Origin: Beta vulgaris subsp. vulgaris
Taxonomy: Eukaryota > Streptophyta > Magnoliopsida > Caryophyllales > Amaranthaceae
DNA: 64,000 bases
Assembly (NCBI RefSeq): GCF_026745355.1
Contig: NC_079209.1
Location: forward strand, 34,478,899-34,542,898
Reading direction: 5' to 3'
A program made the position numbers and the translations under genes. A model generated the notes under the pieces. It was not told the DNA's origin. It did no database searches and saw only the letters and a program-made list of their open reading frames with translations. Below, piece after piece: positions 11,970-22,689 of this stretch; within the stretch, counting starts at the first letter, position 1; each line of letters opens with the position of its first letter.

Positions 11970-13358
11970 CTAGACTTGTTTACCCAACAAAGCATCATTA
12001 AAAACTCGGAGATCCTTAAATCCCATACCTCCCATACACTTAGGTTTGCACATTTTCTCCCAACTCAACCAATGCATTTTCCTTTCATCACCATTTCCTC
12101 CCCACCAGAAACGAGCCATCGCTGAATGAAACTCCTGAATAATTGCCACTGGAATTTTATAGACTCCCATGAGATACGTTGGTAGAGCTTGAATAACCGC
12201 TTTAATAAGCACCTCCTTTCCTGCTCGAGAAAGCAACTTTTCCTTCCACCCACGTAATTTCTTCCACATTCTATCTAAAAGATCCCTAAAAATCACTTTT
12301 TTCGAGCCACTGCAAATAGTATGGATACCAAGATACTTCTGATGTCTGTCAACTTGCCGCATATGGAGGAGATCAATCAATTCTTCTTTTTTCTCAGCTC
12401 TGATTCCTTTACTAAAAGACACCTCCGACTTTTCATAGTTAATTTTCTGCCCAGATGCAGCTTCATATTTGTTGAGAATATCAACGATAATACCGCATTC
12501 CTGTCGGGTAGCCCTTGTAAAGAGAAGGCTGTCATCTGCAAAAAGAAGGTGAGATATTTCTGGACCATTCCGGCTAGCTTTAGCTCCATGAAGCTCCCTG
12601 GTATTAACCTTTTGCTGAATCATTTGGGAAAAAGCATCAGCAACAAGGATGAATAAAAACGAGGAAAGAGGGTCGCCCTGACGAAGTCCTCTGGAGGGGC
12701 AAACTGAACCACATACTCGACCATTTATGATAAAAGAATATTGCACTGAAGACACACAACTCATCACCAAATTCACCCATCTGCCATCAAATCCCATCGT
12801 CAATAAAAGTTTACGCAGAAAACCCCACTCCACACGATCATAGGCTTTGCTCATGTCCAATTTCATCGCAACTAATCCTTTCCTGCTGTTATTCCTCTTT
12901 TTCATCGAATGAAAAATTTTCAAAGCTATCAGGGAGTTATCAGAAATCAGTCTCCCAGGGACAAAAGCACTCTGATTCTCCGTTACAATTGCAGGGAGGA
13001 ATTGTTTAAGCCTAAGCACTATAGCTTTAGAAGCTATTTTATACAGCACATTACACAAACTTATTGGTCTATATTGAGAAACATACTCCGGAGATTTTAC
13101 TTTTAGGATAAGAGCAATATTAGTATAATTAACACTACCGGGACAGGAATAATTATGCAAAATATTACTCACAAAATTAAATACCTCATCTCCAATAATA
13201 TGCCAGAACCTCTGATAAAATATGGCATGCATGCCATCAGGGCCAGGGGCCTTGCACGGATACATCTCACTCAAGGCCGCAAAAATCTCTTCCTTAGTGT
13301 AGGGCCGAAGCAACAACTCATTATACTCATTGGTGACCGAACTCCGAACATGCTGCAA
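11970..13358 (-). pseudogene. LINE ORF2, reverse transcriptase part
   Basis: The frame is 462 residues and open throughout. It shows the non-LTR RT signatures in order: [74 protein letters not shown] and the catalytic FADDSLLF. The domain looks intact. It is separated from the endonuclease part by about 200 bases in other frames (13359-13551) and from the RNase H part by stops at 11943-11969. Confidence 0.9.
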
Positions 13359-13551
13359 AACCTCCTGTAAACTATCTGTAGAAGCCCAGATGAGGTAAAA
13401 AAAGAGTCAAAATAGTGTTCCACTTCAACCTCAACCTTCTCTATCTCCGATTGCCACTCCCCAAATCTGTCACGTATGCCAAATATAGTATTTCGCTTTT
13501 TTCTCTGCGACGCTTTATGGTGAAAGTATGATGTATTTCTGTCCCCGTCTT

Positions 13552-14597
13552 TTACCTCAGCAACTCGGGAACGGAGATACCAGTATGCCTATTTTTAGCG
13601 TTCAAAGAATCAAGCTCCATCTCCAACATTGAACACTCCTTACAGCTATCCTCCGTTACCGGTTTACTCTGCACTAGATGCAAACGTTTTTCAATATCTC
13701 GAATCTGCTTACCCAAATTGCCAAAACCCTTTTTACTCCATGCCTGTAACTCTCCAGCCATCTCACCTAAGCGATCAGTAATCACCCCACCAGACGACTT
13801 CGCCCAGGCTCCCCGAACAACCTCCTCACAAGTGGTGTCCAGGAGCCAGCTTGTTTCGAAACGGAACCCAGCACTGCCCCTCTGATGTTGTCGGCTCACA
13901 TCACCTTTCAAGACTATCACAGAATGGTCCGAGCTATACCGTAATGTGTGTTCGATATATGCCTGGGGGAATAGTTGCATCCACGAATAAGACACCAAAA
14001 ACCGATCAAGCCGTTCCCTTATACGAGTCTTCGGACTCCTGCCCCTCTCCCACGTATACCATTGCCCAACAAATCTCAGCTCACCAAGGCTACACCGATT
14101 AAGAACCTCGCGAAATCCTTCCATAGCACGTCTCTCTCTATCAGCTCCCCTTCCTTTTCCTCGTAACATAGAATTTCATTGAAATCTCCACCAAAAACCA
14201 TAGGACCATCGAAATCGGCACAAAGGGAATTAATCAAATCCCATGTCTTGTATTTATTTTCTTCTTCGGGCCACCCGTAAATTCCAACAAAATGCCATCT
14301 CACATTTCCCCGACTCTCCACATCCCCACAAATATGATTTTGAGAAAATGAGACCACTGTAAAAGAGACCATCTCACTTTTCCAGAAAAGACACAAACCA
14401 CCTGCGCTACCTACACTAGAAACGCCAATAGCATTCGAAAAACCCAACAAATCCTTTTTCTTTTCAACTACATCCTTCTTCACTTTTGTTTCCGACACGA
14501 AGAATATGTCGGGGGTATTAGAAGAGCAAAGCCTTCTCATTTGTCGAACTGTCCAAGAGTTACCCATACCCTGACAGTTCCAGCATAATATATTCAT
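13552..14597 (-). pseudogene. LINE ORF2, endonuclease part
   Basis: It starts MNILCWNCQGMGN, the usual beginning of plant L1 AP-type endonucleases, and continues with FVSETKVKK and VFGGDFNEIL. The frame then shifts between 14076 and 14169 into a second open stretch containing LDRFLVSYSW and YSSDHSVIVL, which hold the catalytic SDH region. The endonuclease nicks target DNA for target-primed reverse transcription. One frameshift here plus further breaks downstream inactivate the protein. Confidence 0.85.
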
Positions 14598-15991
14598 AAT
14601 GCCCGGCGGGGTTGGTTATCGCCAACCTCCGCCTCGACAATACCAGATTCATTGCCATCAATATTAGTAACGGTCACTTTTTGTTTCTTACGGCCACACA
14701 TATTCAAATCAATCTCATCATCCACTAACATGTTGTCCACTAGTTTACGTTTTTCACCAACATCCATCTCATTAACAACCTCAAAGTGAGCATCAATTTC
14801 TATTTCACCAACTGATTTATTAGAGGAGGCCTTCATTTTTGTTTTCTTATACTTTTTAGCAACATTACCCTTACCTGCTACAAAAGTAAAGTTAGGAGAC
14901 TTACCCCTTGAAATACGCGGACCATGCACGGCTTCCCCTTGGGTCTCCCCATGCACGTGGATGGGACTCCCATGCACGTGGATGGGAGAAGCAGATGTAG
15001 TCTCCTTAGGGCTAGCCCTCTCTTCACCATCAGCGGCCCTCTCACGTTCCTCTAGATGTTTCGAAAAAGACATAGCCTCCTGCACCTTATCCTCTACTTC
15101 GACTACCGAACCACCATGCAGACCCCCCACAACCTCTGCTCCCCCTTTGTTCGATACCTCCACCTCACCAGCAGACCCAATGAAATCGAGAGCCCGAGCA
15201 CCCTTCAAGAAAGCCTTCGTTTCCTCCTCGATCTTTTGACGACCGCGTCTTGGAGACGCCCTAATCCAAGCCCCCCATTGTTTCTCATCCTCCTTATTTT
15301 CCTCCGATGCCCTCATACAATCTCTCTCAATATGACCAATCACACCACACATATAGCAGAATGTGGGTAATCTTTCATACTTGATTTCAATGAGAGCCGA
15401 CGAGCCACCCTTCAAAGACACTCGCTGCACTCTTCGAAGGGGCTTGGTAACGTCCAGTAAAATACGTAATCGAGCCGACTTGTCCGAAATTATGCCATCC
15501 GAGTCCATCTCGATAATCTGCCCAAGGCTACCCCCTATCATCCGAATATGCGCCTCCGTTCGACTACGCAACGGCAGATTATAGAAACGCACCCAGAAAG
15601 GGCAGAATTTCATGACAATACTCGATGGTTGTACGTCCTCCTCAATCTCCTGAAGCATCATGAGATTCTGATCAAAAGACCAGGGCCGCCCAGCTAAAAC
15701 CTTTTCTTTGTCCCGTTTACACGCAAACTGAACGACAAAGAACTCATTTTCGATCGACCGGAAAAGGGCACGCTTAGAAATCGCCCATATCTGATTAAGG
15801 GTCCTCTTTAAAGCGTCAAAATTATAGGACCTGCACGTTAAAACTTTCCCTACCAGTACCAGAGTCAAATCTTGATTATTATCGGACTCCGGAACATCAT
15901 CAAGGGAAACAACCTGATCTTCCTCCTCCGTTATTTTCAGGTTTAAAACCTTCGCTGCTATGTCATCATCCATCACAGAAGTCCCAACCAT
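14594..15991 (-). CDS. LINE ORF1 (Gag-like RNA-binding protein)
   Basis: The frame is open from 16060, but its first ATG is at 15991 (MVGTSVMDDD), giving 465 residues. The N-terminal half is a DUF4283-type domain (RALFRSIENEFFVVQFACKR; AGRPWSFDQNLMMLQE), followed by a CCHC zinc knuckle CYMCGVIGHIERDC at about residue 220. A long polar linker and a Lys-rich tail with nuclear-signal-like runs (KKYKKTKMK, KKQKV) follow. It would bind the LINE RNA. The frame is intact, unlike ORF2. The stop codon overlaps the ORF2 start as ATGA, which suggests coupled re-initiation. Confidence 0.85.
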   Translation of the reverse strand: MVGTSVMDDDIAAKVLNLKITEEEDQVVSLDDVPESDNNQDLTLVLVGKVLTCRSYNFDALKRTLNQIWAISKRALFRSIENEFFVVQFACKRDKEKVLAGRPWSFDQNLMMLQEIEEDVQPSSIVMKFCPFWVRFYNLPLRSRTEAHIRMIGGSLGQIIEMDSDGIISDKSARLRILLDVTKPLRRVQRVSLKGGSSALIEIKYERLPTFCYMCGVIGHIERDCMRASEENKEDEKQWGAWIRASPRRGRQKIEEETKAFLKGARALDFIGSAGEVEVSNKGGAEVVGGLHGGSVVEVEDKVQEAMSFSKHLEERERAADGEERASPKETTSASPIHVHGSPIHVHGETQGEAVHGPRISRGKSPNFTFVAGKGNVAKKYKKTKMKASSNKSVGEIEIDAHFEVVNEMDVGEKRKLVDNMLVDDEIDLNMCGRKKQKVTVTNIDGNESGIVEAEVGDNQPRRAL

Positions 15992-17134
15992 CCCACGAGG
16001 GATCAGAAAACTCGAACTATCGAGCCCTAGGAGTGGACAACCACGACTTCGAGAACTCAAACCCTAGCGCTGCTGAGGGAGAGACTTTTTTTATTTTATG
16101 CCTCTCTTTTTCTTTTCTTTTCTTTCTCTAAGACTTTTTGTGGGTTCTTTTGTTTTCTTTCCATTTTAAGTTTTTAATCTCATTTTTCTTTTGTTTCTTT
16201 TTTTTATGAAAAACCCAATTTATTATATGTCCATCCCTCTACCAATTTAATTTTAGATTATTTTCTTCTAAATTTTTTTTTATCCCAGATAGTAAATATC
16301 TTCTTGCTTATAATAAATATCTTACAAAATGTTCAATATTCTTTCTGTAGTCTTTTTATACATGTATTTAGTGCTAATCATATTGAATATCATTTTGTTC
16401 GTTCTAGAATAGTGTGAACTCTTTCCTTGTTTTTTTTTTCTGTCAAAACACCCCTTCGGTCCACAAAATTCATAAATGTAACCCAACAGGTTAAATTTCT
16501 AGTCATCGATAGTAATTTAGAACTAAAATAAATACATTGGAATATTTCAATTTTTTTTTTTTAACAACTTCGAACCCACGCAGTTCAATTCTTGGATCTG
16601 CCACTGGTTTAGTCAAGCTTCATTAATGGAGGAAGTGAGGAGAGAGTTATGGCCTTTGAATATTTACCCAAAATCTGATTTAGTGGACTGATATTCAAGT
16701 TTCTACTGACAAGAGTTGAATGTTGACAAAATTTGCTGCTTTTGAGCTGTTGAATCAGACGAGGGAAGAAGAAATGAGGGAAGAAGATGGTGAATCAGAT
16801 TTTCACTTCTTTTTCCCTTTTTTTGTTTGTTTTTGTTTTAACTTTTCTTTTTTGTAAAAGACACATGGACTTGAACTAATATTTGGGCTTGGATTACTAA
16901 TGTGGATGGACAATGAACCAAGGTATTCATAAATCAATTTAAGGAATTTGATAAATTAGAAATAATAAAATGATTTAATTGAAACTTGTTAAATAAATCA
17001 AAACTAAATGAAATCATTATTTTAATAAACATAGTTATCAAATAAAATCGCATTATCATAAAATAATTTCAAGTGAAAATAATATTAAATCTTAATAAAT
17101 AATAAAATAATCTTTGAAAATTCGGGGTATTACA

Positions 17135-18113
17135 CGTACTATGTACAGTACTCATATTATGGAATGGGTTAAACCCGTCTAAAGTTAAACCAAGCCTCAC
17201 ACTATGAGCATCTTTGGCAAAGTTTGAATATCTCTTGTCAAATGTTTTCCATGCTTCACCATCCCTTGGATGTTGTAAAAGCTCTTCTTATGAATCATGC
17301 TTTTTATGCCATATAATGTACTTTGCAGTTTTCGGACACATAAATAACCTTTGCAACCTTTTCTTAACTGGAAAATACCTTAGAACTTTAGCAGGAATTT
17401 TATAATCCTTCCCATTAGTCTTTTCTTTATTAGTTACTTTCCACCTTGAAGTCTTGCAAACACAACAGCTTGTTGCATTTGCGCGCTCCTCCCAATACAA
17501 CATGTATTCATGAGGTCGTGCATCATTCTTCGGACAATCTAGCCCTAAAACTCTTAAAACATTTTTTTGCTTCATTAAAAGACTTGAGCAAATTTGCATC
17601 AGGTAGCATGTCTCTAAGTATTCCTAACAAAGTCGACATTGCTACATTGCTCAACTTATGGTCAAACTTCTATATAAATATTTGAATAAGAAAGGACAGG
17701 TTGGAAAATTTCTTGCAACCTGGATATAATTCTTGTTGACCTTCTTCTATTAATCTATAAAACTTCTTTGCATCTTCATTCGGCCCTTCTCTCAATGTAT
17801 CATGCAACAACCCCTTTACATCATCATTCATGTTTAATATTGCATCATGTTCTTCTGTCACTTCCGGTTCTTTTTCAATATTTATATCTAAGTCTAACAG
17901 CTTATCAGTTCTTGGAATAAAACCATTAACAATGATATGATCTCTAACAACATTTCTATACTGCCAATAACGATAATGACAAATATTGCAAGGACAACAA
18001 ATCTGGTTCCCTTATGCTTTAATAGCAAAAGCCTTACTAATGTACTCCTCAACTCCTTCATCATCATCGCTCCATCTTTGAAGCATCCACCACTTTTTAT
18101 CTATGTTATTCAT
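17135..18113 (-). pseudogene. TNP2-type CACTA transposase, 5' part, broken
   Basis: The start ATG is at 18113 (MNNIDKKWW). The N-terminal part carries the Transpos_assoc zinc-binding domain (EGVEEYISKAFA, then CCPCNICHYRYW and DHIIVNGFIPR). Next come ELYPGCKKFSNLSF and the TNP2 core (YMLYWEERANATSCCVC, AKVLRYFPVKKRLQRLF, HPRDGEAWKTFD, VRLGLTLDGFNPFHNMST). A stop near 17030 of the family alignment is not needed, because the gene is simply cut at 17134 by an LTR. Before that it has an in-frame TAG after LSFLIQIFI and in the pre-17682 region, a frameshift at a run of seven A (about 17567), and a stop between KAFAIKA and GNQICC. It would have excised and inserted CACTA elements. Confidence 0.85.
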
Positions 18114-19899
18114 TTTGTTCCTTAAATGTGTGTTGCAAACCAGAACTTTAAGTCAGCATCCAATTTTAAAAAATTATAAAAATCCTCAAATTTTAAAACA
18201 AATTGTTAACATAAACTTTGAAATAAAGTAGGTTATGTTAAGTAAACATATGGTTAGTAACTTACAAGACAGTTTTACTTTTGTCTCAATGCTCTGTTTT
18301 AGGGGAAAAAAATTAATTTAGCTGTTAAATAAAGTAGGTTCTGTTATTATTTTAATCCATGTGACAACTAAAGTAGATAATCCATGTGACAACTAGAATA
18401 AAATCAAGAAAAAGTCATGGTTGTAGCATGTATTACTTATAGTCTGGAAAGAAATCTATGAAAAAAAAAACTCAAAATAAAGGTTGCAGATTTAGATGGC
18501 TATGTTATTGAAATGTAGTGCTGAAACTTTTATTTTGTGTGTTATTTATCAACTCCACTATCCCTAAACATGAGTATTCAAGCATTAAGACAATAGGCAT
18601 GCATCATATTATTGACTCTTATGAAGTGAATAATAGCAACCACCTTCATAAACATATAAGGTACACGCACTAAAGGCATTTCTGAATCTGCTTTTCTTTT
18701 TCATACTCCTAAAGTGCAGGACATATTGAATATTATAGGAGAATATTTCAGAGATCAGACCAGATTCATATTTTAGTAAGCAAAATTTTTAACCAAAAAT
18801 AATAATAGGCTGGACCAATCAATTGGTCTTAAGTTCATCTACGAAACAAGAACTATAGCTTTAAAGTAGTAAGAGTTAACTGCCTACATTAGAGATAGGA
18901 AGCAAAACCTATCGTGATGACTTGGCTCATTGACAATGGGAATACATACCACATAATCTAGAACTAACTCCGATCCTTGACAGAGTACTTCATATCTTAT
19001 TCTAATAGTTATAGGCACCAATCTGAAAATCACTTAGAAAAAATTCAAGCAGGCAGAACACCAATATTCACTATTTATTGCACTGAAAAAAAATAATTAA
19101 AGCACCATAGATACTCCTAGCAAATATAATGCAGGAGGTGGAATAAGCTCATATCATGCAATTACAATTGATTGAAGAACATACCTTATGAAGCTCGCCT
19201 CATGATATGAAATTTTCCCTCTTTGTTGGGTTTTCTTGAATTTCGACTCTTTGGTGTCTTTTCTTGAATAATTTACCCTCTATATTTATATCCTACTACC
19301 ATGGACCAAAACAAGAACTGCAATATTAGAGAATTTCCAGAAATCGATTGAAGAATTTCCAGAATTCACGAAATTCAAGAAGGTACCTTTATTTTGGAGC
19401 TCGACTAAATTTTGTGACTTTTGAAGGATTTCCAGAATTCGCGAAATAGAAGTTCAAAATCTCGCCTCTTTGCTTATTTTTCTTGAATTTCACCTCTATG
19501 CTCGGGCTTTCTTTATTAATTTCGCTTACTTGCTGCGTTGAAGATCTAAATTTTGCAGATATACATGAATTTGGGAAGAAATTTGGAATAATATTGAAGG
19601 AAATCTCGTGAATTCTCCCTCTTCCTCTTAATATATAATCGGGTGGATTCAGTTCATAGGAGAGATTTGGGATCGAAGATTGAAATTTGTTGGCAAACCT
19701 GCAACTGATAGGGTTTTTCAGGTTGTGATCCGATGTCAGTTACCTGAGTAGATGCGTTTCCTTGTTTTAGGAAGATAAGGCGCTGTTCAAAATTTGTGAA
19801 GTAGTGTTTAAACTTTCGTGAAAAAAATTGAGGGAAAAAATTATTGCGCGTAATTTTTTGTGAAGTGGCTAAAGCGAATAAGTAACATTGTTATTATTT

Positions 19900-20060
19900 T
19901 ATCAAATGCAACGACCATCACCAAGTCGTTGCAATAGATATATATAATGCAACGGTTACTATAAAGTCGTTGCAATATCTTAATCTATGAACCTAAATTG
20001 AAATGGGTCGTTGCATTTGATGATCTTGCTGCAATAGTATAAAAACAATTGTTGCATTAG
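19900..20060. repeat. Subterminal repeats of the CACTA fragment
   Basis: At least six copies in both directions of a 9-10 base word, AATGCAACGAC or its reverse GTCGTTGCAA, lie within 160 bases of the presumed right terminus. Subterminal repeats are transposase-binding sites in CACTA elements. Confidence 0.75.
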
Positions 20061-20097
20061 CTTATTTAACCATTGCCTTTGATTAAAAATGTAGTTG

Positions 20098-20654
20098 TTT
20101 GTATAAAGGAAATCTTCCTGTAAATAGAATACTCTAGCTAGTTTGTTTGTGTTTGGCTTTCTCCCCGTGGTTTTTGAGTTGTGGTTTTATCTAAGTTGTG
20201 GATTGGTATCTCGGTTCTCTTGACTTTAAATATCTCTCCAACTCCACTAGGACCTATGTAGCACCATGTTCCCAAAATTTTCCCGCTCCCCTAACCTAGC
20301 CAACATTATAAGCCATTAAAAGACCCCTTAACTTTCTAGTCGCACTCTTGGTCCTTCAAGATGGTTATGTTGTGAACATGTGTTTAGACCTTAATAGAGC
20401 TAGTCGTCCTTACTTGAGGATCGAGCAATTGGCGAGTGGTTCGATTGGTCCTACCTTGATTTTCGTGCTCCTTTCTCCCCCATTTAGTACCCCCATTATC
20501 CCTTTTTTCGGTCGCGAGTGTTCTTGCGTTTGTGGGGCTTAGGATTGAGCTATAAGCTAGATTGAGAATGTTTCTCATGCACATTCTTTAGAGTTTTGTG
20601 TCCTTTTCCCTCATGTTTGCTTGAGGTAAAGCAAACCTCAAGCTTGAGGGGAGT
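20098..20654 (+). other. Internal remnant of an older LTR element, no recognisable gene
   Basis: No coding domain is recognised. The stretch ends in a purine-rich tract (CTCAAGCTTGAGGGGAG, 20638-20653) directly before an LTR start, so it is the last part of an internal region. Its left side is cut by the CACTA fragment. Confidence 0.5.
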
Positions 20655-20834
20655 TGATGAATGAGCTTTTGTGCTCATTCAAGGTTGTCTTATAGGCATC
20701 TTTAAGCTTATATCGAGTCATTTTCGTTAGTTTCTAGCTTATTTTCCTTAGTTTTGTATCCTTGAGTCTTTTTGGTATCTGAGGGTAGTTTGTCTTTGCA
20801 TTTTGGTGTTCTTTGTGTTGCTTTGCAGGTTCTC
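20655..20834 (+). repeat. Older LTR, first part (interrupted by Tekay II)
   Basis: It starts TGATGAATGAGC right after a polypurine tract, so it is a 3' LTR. The 5 bases before Tekay II (TTCTC, 20830-20834) reappear at 52251-52255. The LTR continues at 52256. Style and sequence resemble Athila/Tat-type LTRs, but the family is not proven. Confidence 0.6.
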
Positions 20835-21007
20835 TGTAATCCCCCACAATTTTAAAGAATTTTCATAAATATATTGAAGTATTTATGTAGTTATATTTAA
20901 ATCCAAATGAGTTTGGAGAATGATTTGAAATTTAAAAAGGGTTGACTATTTTAAAAGTCAACTAAAAATATTTTTCATAGCTTAATAAAAATTGTAATGT
21001 TTTAATT
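20835..21007 (+). repeat. Tekay II 5' LTR, first part
   Basis: It matches 49741 onward almost base for base. It is interrupted at 21008 by CACTA-1; the last three bases ATT (21005-21007) are the CACTA target duplication. The other LTR at 49900-49915 shows the empty site. Confidence 0.95.
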
Positions 21008-22080
21008 CACTACTACAAAAAAGGGCAAACATAACACCCCTAAATTAACTCGTATTTAAGCAAACGTTATGTAAAGTCTAAATTTAACATTTTACTCGTG
21101 TAACAGTTATCTTAAGTTGTATTGAGAATATATCACTTAACACTTATTTTGATGTCTGTTATCTTTGCTTGTGATGTTTTAATTTTTTTTAATGAGAATA
21201 ATAAAAACTGTTATCTTTTTTTTTATTATTTATAATAATGAATTTGTCAAAATAATTAAATTAAAAAAAAATAACTTCCCCAACTAAAAATTAGGAGCAC
21301 TTATACGTATCTTTTTTTTTCAAGTTCAGTTGCTAGTTACTGTGTACCCCTCACCATTGATACCTCCGGTTCCCCTTTCTACCTTCGGATCTCATCTCCG
21401 ACGACAATTCCCATGTCAAATTCCATTGCAGCAGACAAATTCATTCGACCTGTGACAAATTCATCTCCGACGACAATTCCCGTGTCAAATTTCATTTTCA
21501 CTTCACTGAAACCCTAATATTTCTCTTTCTTACTCTCTTACTCTCAGTCTCTCCTCTTTCTCCCAAAAAAAACTTGTTGCTAGGTGGTAATCGATCTACT
21601 GGAATCGTTCTACTAATCGGGCCAATCAAATACTCAAGTTAAACTATTAGATTATCCAACACGAAATAATCACAAGTTTTGAAGTTTGCATTTTTTTCAT
21701 TCAAAGCGCCTATTTAGAAGAATTACTGATTTTTTTTTTTCTGATTTCTTATTAAATTCTGATTGGAATGATTGTTAATTTGTTATTTCTAAGTGGAAAT
21801 TATGCTAACCCACTTGAATTTCACTCGAATTTGTGCTATGTTGCTGCTTGGTTATTTGGGAAATTTTGTTGCTTTGCTTTTTTGCTCGATTTTGCTATTG
21901 ATTTAATGGTCCAATTTTTACTTGATTTTGTTGCTTAAATTTCTGATTGAAACTTGATCTTGTTTGCTCGAATTTCTTACTTAATCTCTGCTTGATTTCT
22001 ACTGCCATTTCCCATATTTTTACTCGAATGTTGAGCTCTGCTTTGCTCTGTCTTATTTGGGTCAGAACACACTCTGCAGT

Positions 22081-22198
22081 TCCTGTTGATGACTTGAATG
22101 ATATCGATTTGGATTATATCAGAGGAACTACCACGGGAACGGATATGGGTAGTTATGAAGAAGTAGATGATGGTGGTTATGAAGATGTTGATGTGTAA
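22081..22198 (+). pseudogene. Possible 3' exon with acidic tail in CACTA-1
   Basis: After a splice-acceptor-like CTCTGCAG (22073-22080) an open stretch reads VPVDDLNDIDLDYIRG, then a Gly/Glu/Asp-rich tail (SYEEVDDGGYEDVDV), and stops. It may be the last exon of an unknown gene of the element or a captured one. I do not recognise the protein. Confidence 0.3.
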
Positions 22199-22526
22199 TT
22201 TATGAAGTTTACTTTTAAATTTTTAATGATGATTTCGCAATTTGAAGAATTCTTTCCTACATGATGAATCAGGTTTGGGGGCTCACTTGTTTTTGAAGCT
22301 GTTGCTTTATTGTTGAGAAAGGAAGTTGGGATTTTCTGTCGGAAAGAAGTTGTGCATCTCTTGTATCTACTTTTCAACTGTGAGTATATATTCACTGTAA
22401 AATAGACATCCAATTGTTTCTACTTGCATTTTCGCTTTACTGGATGAATTTCGTTAATGTTATTAAATTAGCTTGTTATAGCAACAAGCCCCTTCTCTTC
22501 CTACATGTGCTAGCAGTAAGTACAAA

Positions 22527-22689
22527 CTAGGAATATAGTTGATACATTGTTGATGGGAAGTCATTGATAAAACAGTCTGGTGTTGCCAGTCCATGCTGTT
22601 GTAGTATGTGTTTAAGGGAATTGCTGGCCAGATAGGTAAAGTTATTATCTTCAAAAGATGGACATTTATGCTCAATTGAAGCTGGAAAT
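22527..22689 (-). pseudogene. Continuation of the unidentified exon beyond Tekay I
   Basis: It continues the frame entering at 33004 and ends with YQLYS and a stop at 22527. The 75 bases 22615-22689 occur a second time at 32929-33003. Confidence 0.35.

Larger units (their letters stand above)
10507..16080 (-). mobile_element. Plant L1-type LINE inserted in the hAT element
   Basis: On the - strand it carries ORF1 (RNA-binding Gag-like), then ORF2 with endonuclease, RT, zinc-binding RVT and RNase H regions, and ends in an A-rich tail (the T run at about 10485-10507 on the + strand). This order, with an RNase H at the ORF2 C-terminus, is that of many plant L1 elements. It looks close to full length at about 5.6 kb but ORF2 is broken. 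Target duplications cannot be fixed because both flanks are CT-rich. Confidence 0.9.
10201..16606. mobile_element. Non-autonomous hAT element carrying a LINE
   Basis: The termini are imperfect inverted repeats: CAGGGGCGGATCTAGG on the left, and CAGTGGCAGATCCAAG read inward from the right. They are flanked by a perfect 8-bp duplication GTTTAGTC (10193-10200 and 16607-16614). The CAG ends and 8-bp target duplication are diagnostic of the hAT superfamily. No hAT transposase is visible. The only coding content is the LINE on the - strand, so the original element was probably a short non-autonomous one of under 1 kb. The stretch 16080-16606 is AT/T-rich with no gene. Confidence 0.85.
8900..17134 (-). 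repeat. LTR fragment, reverse orientation, split by a hAT element
   Basis: Read on the - strand it starts at 17134 with TGTAATACCCCGAATTTTC. It runs to 16607, is interrupted by the hAT element (10201-16606), and resumes at 10200. A TATA box (10161-10168) and a GC-rich leader (9730-10000) follow, then AT-rich sequence. The 17134 end cuts straight into a TNP2 transposase frame, which marks the insertion point. The far end is lost near the TAA tract at about 8800-9060. The stretch 9010-9700 has no gene that I can recognise. Confidence 0.65.
17135..20097 (-). mobile_element. CACTA (En/Spm) element fragment
   Basis: The stretch contains a TNP2 transposase pseudogene on the - strand and, at the right end, repeated subterminal motifs. 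These finish near a degraded terminus at 20091-20097 (GTAGTTG, compare GTAGTG). The left half is missing: the element is cut at 17134 by an LTR. The stretch 18114-19870 is non-coding 5' sequence of the element, AT-rich with CTCGCC/GAATTTC repeats around 19200-19520. Confidence 0.75.

Noticed and set aside
7042..17134. One complete solo LTR from 7042 to 17134
   Set aside because: Both ends look like LTR starts with their own TATA boxes on opposite strands, and the flanks share no 5-bp duplication; two fragments fit better.
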